A stretch of 64,000 bases of DNA from Bryobacteraceae bacterium (GTDB lineage Bacteria > Acidobacteriota > Terriglobia > Bryobacterales > Bryobacteraceae), in NCBI GenBank assembly GCA_025056455.1, contig JANWVY010000002.1, positions 1-64,000 of the forward strand. Direction: 5' to 3'. Both the position numbers and the translations under genes were made by a program. The notes below the pieces were generated by a model. The model was not told the DNA's origin. It saw only the letters and a list, made by a program, of their open reading frames with translations, and searched no databases. Of this stretch, positions 51,511-60,347 are shown piece after piece. Numbering within the stretch: position 1 is the first letter of the stretch; every line of letters starts with the position of its first letter.

Positions 51511-52614
51511 CTAACTTGATCGTATCACAGCAGCGAAGAAGCCATCCCCGGCATGAACGCCAGGAAGTCGCTGGAAAGTTTCGGCTAGACCGCCGGCCAG
51601 TGCCACAACCTCTTCATTTTCCTCGCGCTCGAGAGAACAAGTGCTGTACACTAGCCTGCCGCCCGGCGCTAGAGCCTCCCTGGCCTGCCGCAAGATGGCT
51701 ACTTGCCGCCGTTGTAAATCCATCAAATCCTCTGGCCTGAGACGCCATTTGATTTCCGGATTTCGAGCCAGCGTCCCAGTGCCCGAGCACGGTGCGTCGA
51801 CGAGAATTCGGTCGAATTTCTGCCGGAACGGCAGCGGTCGCGTGGCATCCAGTACGACCCTTGGGCAAGCGGCCAGAAAATCGCGTAGGCGGTGAAGATG
51901 GAGATCGCAAGCAAATACCTCGGCCCCCAACTCGAGGGCGGTCGCTGTTTTGTTACCAGGCGCAGCGCACAGGTCCAATAACCGCACTCCCGGCTTTATT
52001 TCGAGCAGCGTCACTACCCATTGCGACCCAATATCCTGCTGGCGGTAGGGCTGTGGCAGGGATAGCGCCCGGTAACAGCCGGGCACCTCGGTTGGCTCAA
52101 GACCCGGGGCGGCTCCGGGCGCACGAACGAAGACTTCGGGCGGACGCAGGCTAGCTTCGGCCATCTGCGCCGCGGTCTGCTCGCCATATTGTGCCACCCA
52201 CCGCACCCACAACCATTCGGGCAAGGAATAACGCGTGGCGGGATCGGGCCAATCGTGATCCCCGGGCTCAAGCCGGCGTAAAACAGCATTCACAAGGCCC
52301 GCAGCAGATTTCTTCTTTGCCCGCTTCACTAGTTCGACGCTTTCGGAAACGGCTGCGTGTTTCGGAATCCGGTCGAGATAGAGAATCTGATAAGCGCCTA
52401 ACCGGAGCGCAAGGCGCACTTCGAGGTCAAGCCGCGGTTTTCCAACGCGGTAGTCAAGCTGTGCCTGGCGGCGCAGTACCCCGTAAACGAGCTCTGAGGC
52501 TAACCTCGCATCGCGCTCGTCCAAGTCCAGGTTTCGCAGCAGCTCCGAGGCCCAAGCCCCTCTGGCTACACGCAAGAGAATGTCGAAGGCCGCTGCGCGC
52601 GCCGGCGAAATCAT
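51511..52614 (-). CDS. rsmB: 16S rRNA (cytosine-C5)-methyltransferase, RsmB type
   Basis: 367 residues: an N-terminal NusB-like domain (ELVYGVLRRQAQLDYRV, AVSESVELVKRA), then the methyltransferase with SAM motif LLDLCAAPGNKT, catalytic DAPCSGTG (Cys276) and STCSLE (Cys326). It methylates C967 in E. coli. The C-terminus is shorter than in E. coli. Overlaps the nuclease gene by 4 bp upstream and is followed by rpe after 15 bp. Confidence 0.93.
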   Translation of the reverse strand: MISPARAAAFDILLRVARGAWASELLRNLDLDERDARLASELVYGVLRRQAQLDYRVGKPRLDLEVRLALRLGAYQILYLDRIPKHAAVSESVELVKRAKKKSAAGLVNAVLRRLEPGDHDWPDPATRYSLPEWLWVRWVAQYGEQTAAQMAEASLRPPEVFVRAPGAAPGLEPTEVPGCYRALSLPQPYRQQDIGSQWVVTLLEIKPGVRLLDLCAAPGNKTATALELGAEVFACDLHLHRLRDFLAACPRVVLDATRPLPFRQKFDRILVDAPCSGTGTLARNPEIKWRLRPEDLMDLQRRQVAILRQAREALAPGGRLVYSTCSLEREENEEVVALAGGLAETFQRLPGVHAGDGFFAAVIRSS

Positions 52615-54179
52615 TGCAGCACGATGTAGGGTGCGTCGTGATCCGAGACGCGGAGGGCCGTCCCACCCCGGTCGGCTAGAGACGCCGGGAAGTCCGCGTT
52701 GAAGTGCGCAATACCGGACCAGCGAACCATCCCCAACAGCGCGGGACTCACGAAAATGTGGTCGAGCACCTGAGAGATGCCCCCAAACACAAAGCTATAA
52801 CGATTCATCTCGGGAACGCTCCAGGTCAGGTTGGCCATTCCTGTCCGATCACTCAGAATCAGCAAGGAGGGGGAGTCTTCGGTGTCGTTGAAGTCTCCCA
52901 GCACAATCAGATTCTCTCGTCCCAATCTTTGGATCTCGCTAGACAAATACTCAGCCGAGGCGATGCGCTCTGCTTCGTTGCCTCCAATCCGAGAGCGCCA
53001 GTGGTTGACAATCACCGTAAGCAGCATTTCCCCCCAGGCGAAATCAACAAGCAAGGGCGGACGGTCATAGAGAAACTGGCGAAATGCGCGGCCATCGGGC
53101 AGGGTGCAGGCTCCGTTTCGAAACTCAGGCGCTTCGGCTTGCAACTGGAATTCGCCCAGCTTTCGCAGGCGGTCTTGGCGGTAAAGCACCCCCACGTTAA
53201 TGTTGCTAAAGTCACAGCCTTTGAGCAGGACGGCTTGGTAGGGACCAGCGCGAGCGCCTAACGCTTCGAGCAGCTGCTGATCTTCTACCTCTGCAACGGC
53301 GACAATTTCTGGCAAACGCAAGTGATCGCGGATGGCTAGGGCTAGCTTTTCCAGCTTCCGTTCCAGGGCTACGGCAGGAAGCTGCCAGACCACTCTCTGG
53401 CAATTGAGAAACGCCACTCGCAGCAGCTGACCAGGGGACCCGGCCGAGACCGCAGTGGCGGCAGTTGGCCGGAAGCCTGCGTCGCGAACGTCATAATCGG
53501 CCACCGGCTCCAAACGGAAACTGCCGAAATCGAAGTGGAGGACACCAACTAGATCGGGCACGAGATCAAAGACCTGGACCTCCTTGCGGAAGGCCCCTCC
53601 CGATTGATCGATCATGAGTGGCACAACATCGGGTCTCGTCCACGGGAACAGTCGCACAGTTGCTGGGAGCCGGTCCCAGCGCACCGCAAAATACTCCCCA
53701 AAGCGCGTGCTTGGACTCACGGCGACACTGGCAGGGTAGGCTGCTAGCATCCCTTCAAATGGCTCCAAGGCTGCTGGCTCGGAACTCAAAGGGTTTAAAA
53801 TCACGGCTTGAGGCAAAGGGGATGAGCCGATGACTTCAAACGACCCACCGTTGCGGAGGTCGATCTCCGTGACGCTTCCCGCATAGCCCGCCCGCGCAAA
53901 TTCGATCACCCGCCCGGTTACCCGCACTAGTGAGCTAGGTAGGGGTAGGTTGGTCGATACGCCAAAAACGAAAATTCCGTCCGATGTTTCGGCCCTTCCG
54001 TCCCCCGCGGGATCTTGAAGAAAAAATCCCTGCATTCCGGCAAAGGCGGCCGTCACCACACCGCTCAAGGTGACCGTCCGGTCCACGCAAGGCGACCTTG
54101 GACCGTCGCCTTGTACGGCGGGAACCGTCGAACACTGCGCCGCGAGAACGGCCGGACACAACAACCAGAGCAGCTTCAT
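52611..54179 (-). CDS. Exported endonuclease/exonuclease/phosphatase-family protein
   Basis: 522 residues: a signal peptide (LLWLLCPAVLAAQ), an OB-like N-terminal domain (TVTLSGVVTAAFAGMQGFFLQDP, as in ExeM/large secreted nucleases) and a C-terminal EEP domain with LRVAFLNCQ, VAVAEVED (catalytic Glu), VIVNHWRSR, VLGDFNDTEDS and a closing RVSDHDAPY (catalytic Asp-His). It probably cuts DNA outside the cell or in the periplasm. The start codon shares bases with the divergent ttcA start (CATG at 54177-54180). Confidence 0.85.
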   Translation of the reverse strand: MKLLWLLCPAVLAAQCSTVPAVQGDGPRSPCVDRTVTLSGVVTAAFAGMQGFFLQDPAGDGRAETSDGIFVFGVSTNLPLPSSLVRVTGRVIEFARAGYAGSVTEIDLRNGGSFEVIGSSPLPQAVILNPLSSEPAALEPFEGMLAAYPASVAVSPSTRFGEYFAVRWDRLPATVRLFPWTRPDVVPLMIDQSGGAFRKEVQVFDLVPDLVGVLHFDFGSFRLEPVADYDVRDAGFRPTAATAVSAGSPGQLLRVAFLNCQRVVWQLPAVALERKLEKLALAIRDHLRLPEIVAVAEVEDQQLLEALGARAGPYQAVLLKGCDFSNINVGVLYRQDRLRKLGEFQLQAEAPEFRNGACTLPDGRAFRQFLYDRPPLLVDFAWGEMLLTVIVNHWRSRIGGNEAERIASAEYLSSEIQRLGRENLIVLGDFNDTEDSPSLLILSDRTGMANLTWSVPEMNRYSFVFGGISQVLDHIFVSPALLGMVRWSGIAHFNADFPASLADRGGTALRVSDHDAPYIVLQ

Positions 54180-54987
54180 GAGCCTTACTCCCTATAATAG
54201 AAACTTGGACCTCGAAAAGACGCTGTTGCGCAAAGTGGGCGACGCCATCGGGCGGTTCAACATGATCCGCGAGGGTGACCGTGTCGCTGTGGGGCTGTCC
54301 GGCGGCAAGGACTCTGTAACCTTACTCGAGGCTCTGCTCCTGCTTCAAAAACGCTCGCCTGTGAAATTCCGCGTCGAGGCTTTCACCGTCGAACAGGGTA
54401 AGTTCTTGGCGCCCATTCAGCCGCTGGGCGACTGGCTCCGGTCGCGCGGGATTGGTTGGACTTACTTTGAAGACACGCCTTCACTCCGGCTGCTCGAAGA
54501 GCAACCTGAACATGGCTGTGATCTGTGTAGCCGCTTCCGACGGCGCGCGGTGTACGAAATCGCCCGGAAACTCGGCGCCAACGTGATCGCGCTTGGACAT
54601 ACCGCGGATGACTTCTGTGAAGCTTTCCTCCGCAATACGCTTTTCACCGGCCGGCTGAGCGCTCTGCCTCCTGTCACCTACTCGCGAAAGAAGGAATTTC
54701 GGCTCATCCGCCCGCTCGTGTTCGTGAGCGAGGATTTAACCGCCCGCTATGCTGCTTCCACGGGCGCCCCGGTAATCCCCTGCGGATGTTCTCAGCGAAC
54801 GGGCACCGTGCGCCGGAATTTGCGCGACTTCTTTGCGGAACTGGAACGCGACTACCCTCATCTCAAAGACAATATGCTGGCCGCCATGGGCAACATTGAT
54901 CCGCGACGGCTGCTCGACGTGCGCTACTTCGAGGCGGAAGTCGAAGGAGCCGCCACGGAGGCCTTCCCCATCTTGCAGCAGATCTAG
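54178..54987 (+). CDS. ttcA: tRNA 2-thiocytidine(32) synthetase, TtcA family
   Basis: 269 residues from the ATG at 54178. PP-loop AVGLSGGKDSVTLL (41-46), cluster Cys pair CDLC (114, 117) and a third Cys near PCGCS (202/204), plus ALGHTADD and NTLFTGRLSALPP are family features. It thiolates C32 of some tRNAs using a 4Fe-4S cluster. PCGCS differs from the common PCxxC motif, so substrate preference could differ. No clear ribosome site precedes the start; divergent from the nuclease gene with overlapping starts. Confidence 0.88.
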   Translation: MSLTPYNRNLDLEKTLLRKVGDAIGRFNMIREGDRVAVGLSGGKDSVTLLEALLLLQKRSPVKFRVEAFTVEQGKFLAPIQPLGDWLRSRGIGWTYFEDTPSLRLLEEQPEHGCDLCSRFRRRAVYEIARKLGANVIALGHTADDFCEAFLRNTLFTGRLSALPPVTYSRKKEFRLIRPLVFVSEDLTARYAASTGAPVIPCGCSQRTGTVRRNLRDFFAELERDYPHLKDNMLAAMGNIDPRRLLDVRYFEAEVEGAATEAFPILQQI

Positions 54988-54996
54988 CCTGTGGGA

Positions 54997-56127
54997 TCAG
55001 CGGTTGTCGATCTCAACAACGTAGACCTGGGGATGCCCGCTGCGGTCGCTGGCAAACACCACCAAGCGCTCATCGGGTGAAAACGACGGGTGTGGGTGGG
55101 TCCACTGCGGGCCGTAAACGGTGTCCGTAGGCACCTCCATCCAGCTCAAGGCGCCTGTTTTTGCCTCACTACGGGCGAGCTCAAAATCTTCCTTCAAGGC
55201 ATACCGAGAGGTCTTCCATTGCGAGCCGCCGTTAGAGGCTTCACTGAGACAGACAAGCTCGCGCGAACCAGTCGCTACGTCGACGAGTTGAATGCCGATG
55301 TCTGGGTGATTGGTATCACACAGAATCTTTGTGCCCGAGCGATTAGGCGTGATATGCCAAGCGTTGAACTCAGCCACGATTGTCCTGGCGCGCGTGGTCC
55401 AATCCATGCGCCACAGGGCTTTTGGCCATACCGTATAGACAAGGTCGCCAGTGTCACCCAGGAAGGTCTCGTGGACAACAAATTCGTCGTTGCCGTGTTC
55501 ATAGAGGCACTCAAGCCCCGTGCCGTCTCGCCGTACGCGGTGCATTCTCGGGGCCGGGTCGCCGGCAAATTCAATCCATTCCGGCTCAAGCGGATGAAAT
55601 TGCGGGTGAATGACCGTGCGAGGAAACGGGATGAATCGCCAGTCTGTTCCGTCGGTCCGCCCTACGACCAGGCCACTTTGCGCGCCAGATTTCGCGGCAG
55701 CCGTAATCCACTCCCCCTGTCGATCCAAAGAACACTCGCCGAGCTGGGCGCCTTCCCAGGAAACTACAGCTCGCTCGCACAGCGACTTCCGGTCGAGCTC
55801 CACAATCGTTCCGCCACGTACAAAAAAAATACTTTGTCCTGAAGGATGGATGGCCGCCGAAAAAGGGTGGATGGCCCCATCGCCCGCCCCATCCGAACCG
55901 CCGGTGAGCTGGCGAATCTCACCATCCGGGAATTCCACTTCGTACAACTCCGCTACGCCGCTACGGTAGGACACAAACAACAAATTTTTACCATCCGGTG
56001 TGAACGAGCTTTGCAGAAAGTAAGTGGCGTGGTTGATCGTCGGATGCGAGGTCATTTGATGGACCCTGCGGCCCGTAGCTCGGTCGAGGAAGCTCGAATG
56101 TTCAGACGGAAATCTTGCGCCGCGCAT
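54997..56127 (-). CDS. Beta-propeller protein resembling oligogalacturonate lyase (PL22-like)
   Basis: 376 residues with repeated propeller blades (FTPDGKNLLFVSYRSG, IHPSGQSIFFVRGG, THPHPSFSPDERLVVFASDRSG) and the opening TGRRVHQMTSHPTINHATYF seen in PL22 oligogalacturonate lyases; His-rich spots HPQFHPLE and VVHETFLG fit the metal site. No signal peptide, so cytoplasmic unless exported otherwise. It would act on short unsaturated uronates. TolB-like WD40 propellers are the alternative. Its start overlaps the methyltransferase stop (TAATG), so the two are co-translated. Confidence 0.7.
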   Translation of the reverse strand: MRGARFPSEHSSFLDRATGRRVHQMTSHPTINHATYFLQSSFTPDGKNLLFVSYRSGVAELYEVEFPDGEIRQLTGGSDGAGDGAIHPFSAAIHPSGQSIFFVRGGTIVELDRKSLCERAVVSWEGAQLGECSLDRQGEWITAAAKSGAQSGLVVGRTDGTDWRFIPFPRTVIHPQFHPLEPEWIEFAGDPAPRMHRVRRDGTGLECLYEHGNDEFVVHETFLGDTGDLVYTVWPKALWRMDWTTRARTIVAEFNAWHITPNRSGTKILCDTNHPDIGIQLVDVATGSRELVCLSEASNGGSQWKTSRYALKEDFELARSEAKTGALSWMEVPTDTVYGPQWTHPHPSFSPDERLVVFASDRSGHPQVYVVEIDNR

Positions 56128-56819
56128 TAGTTCACCTTCCTCGCCCCGGGCTTAAAAATCAGGATATGCTGCCGGGGCAGACTACTAATGACCTTTACGA
56201 GCTTGAAGCCTTCCGCTTCCACTTCGACACGGGCCTCCTCGATGCTCATCTTGTGTTCGAAGCGGATGGGCACGGCGGGATCCTCTTTTTTGAACTCGAG
56301 CAACACGAGGCGTCCCTCTGGCTTTAGCGCCTCGCGCAACTTGCGCAACATCAGTTGCGGATAGGCGAATTCATGATAAACATCCACCATGAGAATCAAA
56401 TCGATCTCTCCGCGGGGAAGCATCGGATCGTCTTCTTTGCTGACGATCGCTTCTACGTTGGTTAAGTTTTCGCGGGCGACAGACTTTTTGAGGGCCTCGA
56501 TCATCCGCGGCTGGATGTCGACTGCATACACCTTTCCCGTAGGACCGGTTCGTTTGGCCAAGCGGCGCGTAAAGTAGCCGGTGCCGGCTCCGACGTCAGC
56601 GATCACCGTCCCTGGTTCGATGCCGATGAGCTCGAGGGCGCGTTGAGGAGCCTCCTCTTGCTCCCGCTCCGGACGTTCCAGCCAGGGCGCGCCGCCAAAC
56701 CCCATCACGTCGGCAATCGGCCGGTTCGTCGCGGGATGACGCTGCTGGCTGAGCAACAACGAGCTAGCCAGCAAGAGGGCTGCCGTCGCACTTTGCATTC
56801 GAGACAAAAAAAGCTTCAT
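56127..56819 (-). CDS. SAM-dependent methyltransferase with export signal
   Basis: About 230 residues from the ATG at 56819. The first 27 residues form a signal peptide (ATAALLLASSLLLSQQ), then a class I methyltransferase: VIADVGAGTGYFTRRLA, YAVDIQPRMIEALKK, DLILMVDVYHEFAYPQ, LRKLREALKPEGRLVLLEF. This fits UbiE/COQ5-like enzymes, but a predicted export signal is odd because SAM is cytoplasmic; the helix may instead anchor it. Several ATGs lie upstream, but this start gives the clearest N-terminus. Confidence 0.75.
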   Translation of the reverse strand: MKLFLSRMQSATAALLLASSLLLSQQRHPATNRPIADVMGFGGAPWLERPEREQEEAPQRALELIGIEPGTVIADVGAGTGYFTRRLAKRTGPTGKVYAVDIQPRMIEALKKSVARENLTNVEAIVSKEDDPMLPRGEIDLILMVDVYHEFAYPQLMLRKLREALKPEGRLVLLEFKKEDPAVPIRFEHKMSIEEARVEVEAEGFKLVKVISSLPRQHILIFKPGARKVN

Positions 56820-56840
56820 AATCACGAGTGAAATCTCAGA

Positions 56841-57401
56841 ATGAAACACGTTGCTTGCGCAGTTCAACTACGCTCCAGGCGGTGGATGCTCGGCATGCTG
56901 CTTGGCCTGCTTGTGGGCACCATACAGTGCAAGTCCAGGAAGGTCACACCGGGAATTCTCACCTACCGCATGGGGGAGCGCGTCACCGTGGGGAACGTCA
57001 TTTACAACGTTTTGCACGCCGAGTGGAAGCCCACACTTGGAGAGGGCGCCAACAGCCGCACCCCCGAGCACCGTTTTCTGGTCCTGCGCCTGTCGATGAC
57101 TAATAGCGGTCCCAAGGAGATTGGAATTCCGCTATTAAGCATCTTTGATCCCCAGGGCAAACAGTACCGCGAGTTGGACGATGCGGAGAACGTCCCAGGG
57201 TGGTTGGGCCTGTACCGGATCCTCAGGCAGGTCGAAACACAGCAGGGTACGATTGTGTTTGACGCCCCGCCTGGGGCCTATAAATTACAGGTGACCGACG
57301 GGGGAGAGCCCGGAAGCGAAGTGATTGCCTACGTGGATATTCCGCTCAATCTCGAAGCAGATCCGGTGCTGTCTGAGCCCCCCGCGCTGCCTAAGAAGTA
57401 A
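56841..57401 (+). CDS. DUF4352-like exported protein
   Basis: 186 residues with an N-terminal hydrophobic segment (WMLGMLLGLLVGTIQC) and a beta-sandwich: YRMGERVTVGNVIYNVLHAEW, FLVLRLSMTNSGPKEIGIPLLSIFDPQGKQY. This is the pattern of DUF4352/'telomeric repeat-like' Ig-fold domains found in lipoproteins. TIQC might be a poor lipobox. Function unknown. Followed by another exported protein after 11 bp. Confidence 0.65.
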   Translation: MKHVACAVQLRSRRWMLGMLLGLLVGTIQCKSRKVTPGILTYRMGERVTVGNVIYNVLHAEWKPTLGEGANSRTPEHRFLVLRLSMTNSGPKEIGIPLLSIFDPQGKQYRELDDAENVPGWLGLYRILRQVETQQGTIVFDAPPGAYKLQVTDGGEPGSEVIAYVDIPLNLEADPVLSEPPALPKK

Positions 57402-57412
57402 GGCGTTTCAAG

Positions 57413-58243
57413 GTGAAGCTGCTCGCTGTAGTCCTCGCTCTGGTTGCTGGTCCTGCCGCTGGCCAGCCGAAATTGAAGATTGTTCAGACCGCGTTTCATC
57501 AGTTTGATGGCGGCCCAGCGATGCGTGCTCCGGTTGAGTTTCAGACGACGGAAACACTCTTCTTTTCAGCAAAAATTGCGGGCTACACGAAATCCAACAA
57601 AGATACGATTTCGCTGGAGTGGATGGTAGAGACCTTCGACGATGACCGTGTGCGCCTCGCGCCGGGGGAAAAAAACACCATCCAAGTCGAGCTCTCCGAA
57701 GAAGACAAAAACTGGCAACCTTTGATCCGGTATCAGGTGGAACTGCCACAAACGGCCACCTGCCAGAAGTGCCTGTTGCAGTTGACCGTGCGCGACAAGC
57801 TCGCGAACGCGGAAACCCAGCTTGAGCTGCCCTTCGCCATTCGTGGTTTGACCCTAAAGCCTTCGCCCTCGGTCACGGTGCACAATTTTCGCTTTCTCCG
57901 CTCGGAGAACGACTTTACGCCACTGGCCATACCCGCCTATCGGCCTGGAGATGAACTCTGGGCTCGATTTGAAATCAACGGGTTTCGCTATGGCGAAAAA
58001 AATCGCGTTCAAGTCGAGTACGGGCTTGCCGTGTACCGACCTTCGGGCAAACTTCTCTATCAGGAGCCCCGGGCTGCCGTCGCCGATGAGACATCTTTTT
58101 ATCCGCGCAAATATCTGCCGGGTGTTCTCAATCTCCGCTTGGAGAACTTGCCGCCTGGGGAATATCCGCTCGTGGTTGAGGTGCGAGACCTGCAAAGCGG
58201 AGAGAAGTACGAGCACCGTGCTGCTTTCCGGGTTGAGCCGTGA
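57413..58243 (+). CDS. Exported beta-rich protein of unknown function
   Basis: 276 residues from a GTG start that gives MKLLAVVLALVAGPAAGQ, a good signal peptide. Two Ig-like beta domains follow (QTTETLFFSAKIAGYTK; ELWARFEINGFRYGEKNRVQVEY), with a CQKC pair. I do not recognise the family. It is coupled to the DUF4352-like gene upstream and convergent with an esterase. Confidence 0.6.
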   Translation: MKLLAVVLALVAGPAAGQPKLKIVQTAFHQFDGGPAMRAPVEFQTTETLFFSAKIAGYTKSNKDTISLEWMVETFDDDRVRLAPGEKNTIQVELSEEDKNWQPLIRYQVELPQTATCQKCLLQLTVRDKLANAETQLELPFAIRGLTLKPSPSVTVHNFRFLRSENDFTPLAIPAYRPGDELWARFEINGFRYGEKNRVQVEYGLAVYRPSGKLLYQEPRAAVADETSFYPRKYLPGVLNLRLENLPPGEYPLVVEVRDLQSGEKYEHRAAFRVEP

Positions 58244-58250
58244 GGCGGAA

Positions 58251-58904
58251 TTAGCGCTCCGCGGAGCGCGCTGATGGAAGAAATTCGCTCACCCGGGCCC
58301 AGATGTCTTCCACCACGTTTAACAGCTCGTGATCCGAATCGACGATCTGTAATTCGACATTTGGTTTTCCACGCGCAAAGGTTTCCGACACCTGAAGGGG
58401 CACGACAGCGTCGTGTTTACCGTGGAAAATCAGGCAGGGTTGCTGGACTTCCGGGTAGCTCTCATAGTTTTGGGCGTCTTCGATCAATCCCCAATCAAGC
58501 AGCATGTCTCGTTTTTCGCCGTAATGGTAGACCCATAGTTTCCCGGTGCGCCGCCAAGCGGCCACTTTTTCCGCGCCCAACGATTCAGGCCAGCGTTGAG
58601 GAAAGCCAAATCCTGGCGCCAGCAAAACGAGCCTGGTCACCTCCTCAGGGTGGCGGCTGGCGTAAAGAGCTGCGAGGTAGCCCCCAAGGCTCGATCCAAT
58701 GAACGAGGCTTGTCGTCCAGACACCACCCGTTGGATCACGCCGAGCTGTCCACTTAGCGTGAGGTGTTCGAAGTCGCCGCCCGCCAGATCGGGAATTTCG
58801 AGCTTCTCCCCGAGGCTTTCAAATTTCTCCCGAAAGAACCGTGCTTTTTTGGAAGACGGTCCGGAAGCAAAGCCGTGGAGGTAGATCCAAGCTGTTGGGG
58901 TCAT
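58251..58904 (-). CDS. Small esterase, YqiA/YcfP-like alpha/beta hydrolase
   Basis: 217 residues: IYLHGFASGPSSKKARFF, the nucleophile elbow IGSSLGGYLA and the late Asp/His (HGKHDAVVP; DSDHELL) match the YqiA/UPF0227 esterase group. It probably hydrolyses short esters in the cytoplasm. Overlaps the start end of its upstream neighbour by 4 bp (ATGA). Confidence 0.85.
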   Translation of the reverse strand: MTPTAWIYLHGFASGPSSKKARFFREKFESLGEKLEIPDLAGGDFEHLTLSGQLGVIQRVVSGRQASFIGSSLGGYLAALYASRHPEEVTRLVLLAPGFGFPQRWPESLGAEKVAAWRRTGKLWVYHYGEKRDMLLDWGLIEDAQNYESYPEVQQPCLIFHGKHDAVVPLQVSETFARGKPNVELQIVDSDHELLNVVEDIWARVSEFLPSARSAER

Positions 58905-59797
58905 TTTTTGGGAGGCTCCTCCTCCAGATTGAACTTAAGTTCCGACGACGCCCCGAAGACTTTGAAATCGGAATACTGGCAGCGGTTTTCTACTAGCATT
59001 TTGCCGCTGACCGATTCGGAGTAAACCACCGAGGCTGGAAGAAGGAAGCCGTGCGCGCTCGGCTGGTAATCGACCATGGCGTAACGGCGCAACGGCAGGC
59101 GATCCTTCTGGTCTGTGAAATCGAGTGTGATACGAAGCGGAAGCCCATCGTGGGAACGTAAGAAGAGCTCACCGCGAAGAGGAACCCGCGTCACGTTGCG
59201 ACCCTCAAACACCGTCATGGCAGGCTGACCCGTCTTTTGTTCAAAGGCAAAGACGAGAGCTGGTTCTGCGCCGACGTTTTCCTGGCGGGCGAAGCGGAAG
59301 GTGAAATCGCTTTGCGCTTGAGACGTGAACAAGAGCACGAGCTGGCCAAAATCCGTGGCTGCCTCCCGCAAGCCGTAGCTTTCAAATTCCTTGAGCATTC
59401 GCTTCTTGGCCTTATCGGCCTCGGTCTTCTGCCCGAGCGTGAGGGTTTCGCGCAGCTTGCCGGGCGCCCGGACAGCTTTTCCATCTACGGTCAAAACTTG
59501 GCGCAGTTCGTGCAGGTTTCCCGGATCGTCGGGCAAGGTCGAAAAGGCGTATTCCGAGACAAGCCACCTGGTGCGGTACGAAGGTTGGGGCTGAGTGCCG
59601 CGGGCCCGAAAGCGCGGAGGGGGATCCGCGGCGACTTGTTCCAGCTTTTCCAAGCCCACTACCTTGGTAGCCATGCGCGCAAAGGTCTCTGCTTCTTCCG
59701 CTAGGCGTCGAAAGAAACGTTCGTAGCCGGAGGGGGGTTGGGCGAAAACCTGACCGGAACCAAGGACTACGATGGCGAACCACAACATCGAATCCAT
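58901..59797 (-). CDS. Exported protein of unknown function
   Basis: 298 residues with a signal peptide (MLWFAIVVLGSGQVFAQ) and a beta-rich body (LHELRQVLTVDGKAV, LVFAFEQKTGQPAMTVFEGRN, FLLPASVVYSE). I do not recognise the family. The pattern recalls outer-membrane lipoprotein-carrier-like (LolA/LppX) folds, but without motif support. Coupled to the esterase gene (ATGA overlap). Confidence 0.6.
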   Translation of the reverse strand: MDSMLWFAIVVLGSGQVFAQPPSGYERFFRRLAEEAETFARMATKVVGLEKLEQVAADPPPRFRARGTQPQPSYRTRWLVSEYAFSTLPDDPGNLHELRQVLTVDGKAVRAPGKLRETLTLGQKTEADKAKKRMLKEFESYGLREAATDFGQLVLLFTSQAQSDFTFRFARQENVGAEPALVFAFEQKTGQPAMTVFEGRNVTRVPLRGELFLRSHDGLPLRITLDFTDQKDRLPLRRYAMVDYQPSAHGFLLPASVVYSESVSGKMLVENRCQYSDFKVFGASSELKFNLEEEPPKK

Positions 59798-59888
59798 TCT
59801 AAGGGCTGGTTTCAGGCCGGCGTTGCGCCAGCTGCTGGAAAAATGTGTCCGGCTACCCCGATTTGTTCCGTCAATCCGAGCTCGCCGT

Positions 59889-59894
59889 TATAAT
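59889..59894 (+). promoter_or_regulatory. TATAAT -10 box just before a GTG start
   Basis: A perfect TATAAT lies 6 bp upstream of the GTG at 59901, so the expected transcript start coincides with the codon. The -35 region (TTCCGT at 59866-59871, 17 bp) is weak. Confidence 0.4.
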
Positions 59895-59900
59895 CGGAGT

Positions 59901-60347
59901 GTGCCAACCCACAACCGCCTTCCCTTTGCCATCACGTTGCCTCTGATCGCTTTCCTTGGCTGTTCTTCGGGACCCAAGCAAACCAAAGAAGCAGTCCGAC
60001 AAGGTGTGATTGAGTATTTGAAAAACCGCAAGGGGATCAATGTCGACTCGATGGATGTGCAAGTGGGATCGGTCTCTTTCCGGGGAAACGAAGCCGATGC
60101 GACGGTCACCATGAGTGCCAAGGGCTCCACAGATCACTCCAACTCGATGCAGATCAAGTACGTATTAGAGGCTAAGGATGGCAAGTGGACGGTGAAAGCC
60201 CGCTCTAGCCTCTCCGATCACGGTGGCGGAATGGAGTCCTTGGGTCCCATGAACGCTCCCTCTGAATCCGGTTCGGAAGGCAGACCAACTGGCGCTTTAC
60301 CCCCCGGCCACCCGCCGACTAGTTCGGCCGGCGGAGAAAAGAAGTGA
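59901..60347 (+). CDS. Small lipoprotein of unknown function, possibly leaderless mRNA
   Basis: About 148 residues from GTG 59901. The start is chosen because it yields a short signal (NRLPFAITLPLIAFLGC) ending in a lipobox-like FLGC; no closer start exists. The mature part has a cystatin/DUF4878-like shape (KEAVRQGVIEYLKNRKGINVDSMDVQVGSVSFRGNEADATVTM) and a Gly/Ser/Pro-rich tail. The start of the next gene overlaps its stop (GTGA), so it belongs to the flavoprotein operon. Confidence 0.65.
   Translation: MPTHNRLPFAITLPLIAFLGCSSGPKQTKEAVRQGVIEYLKNRKGINVDSMDVQVGSVSFRGNEADATVTMSAKGSTDHSNSMQIKYVLEAKDGKWTVKARSSLSDHGGGMESLGPMNAPSESGSEGRPTGALPPGHPPTSSAGGEKK

Noticed and set aside
58254-58269. Perfect 16-bp palindrome as a terminator
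   Set aside because: It lies within the last codons of the esterase gene and has no T tract.
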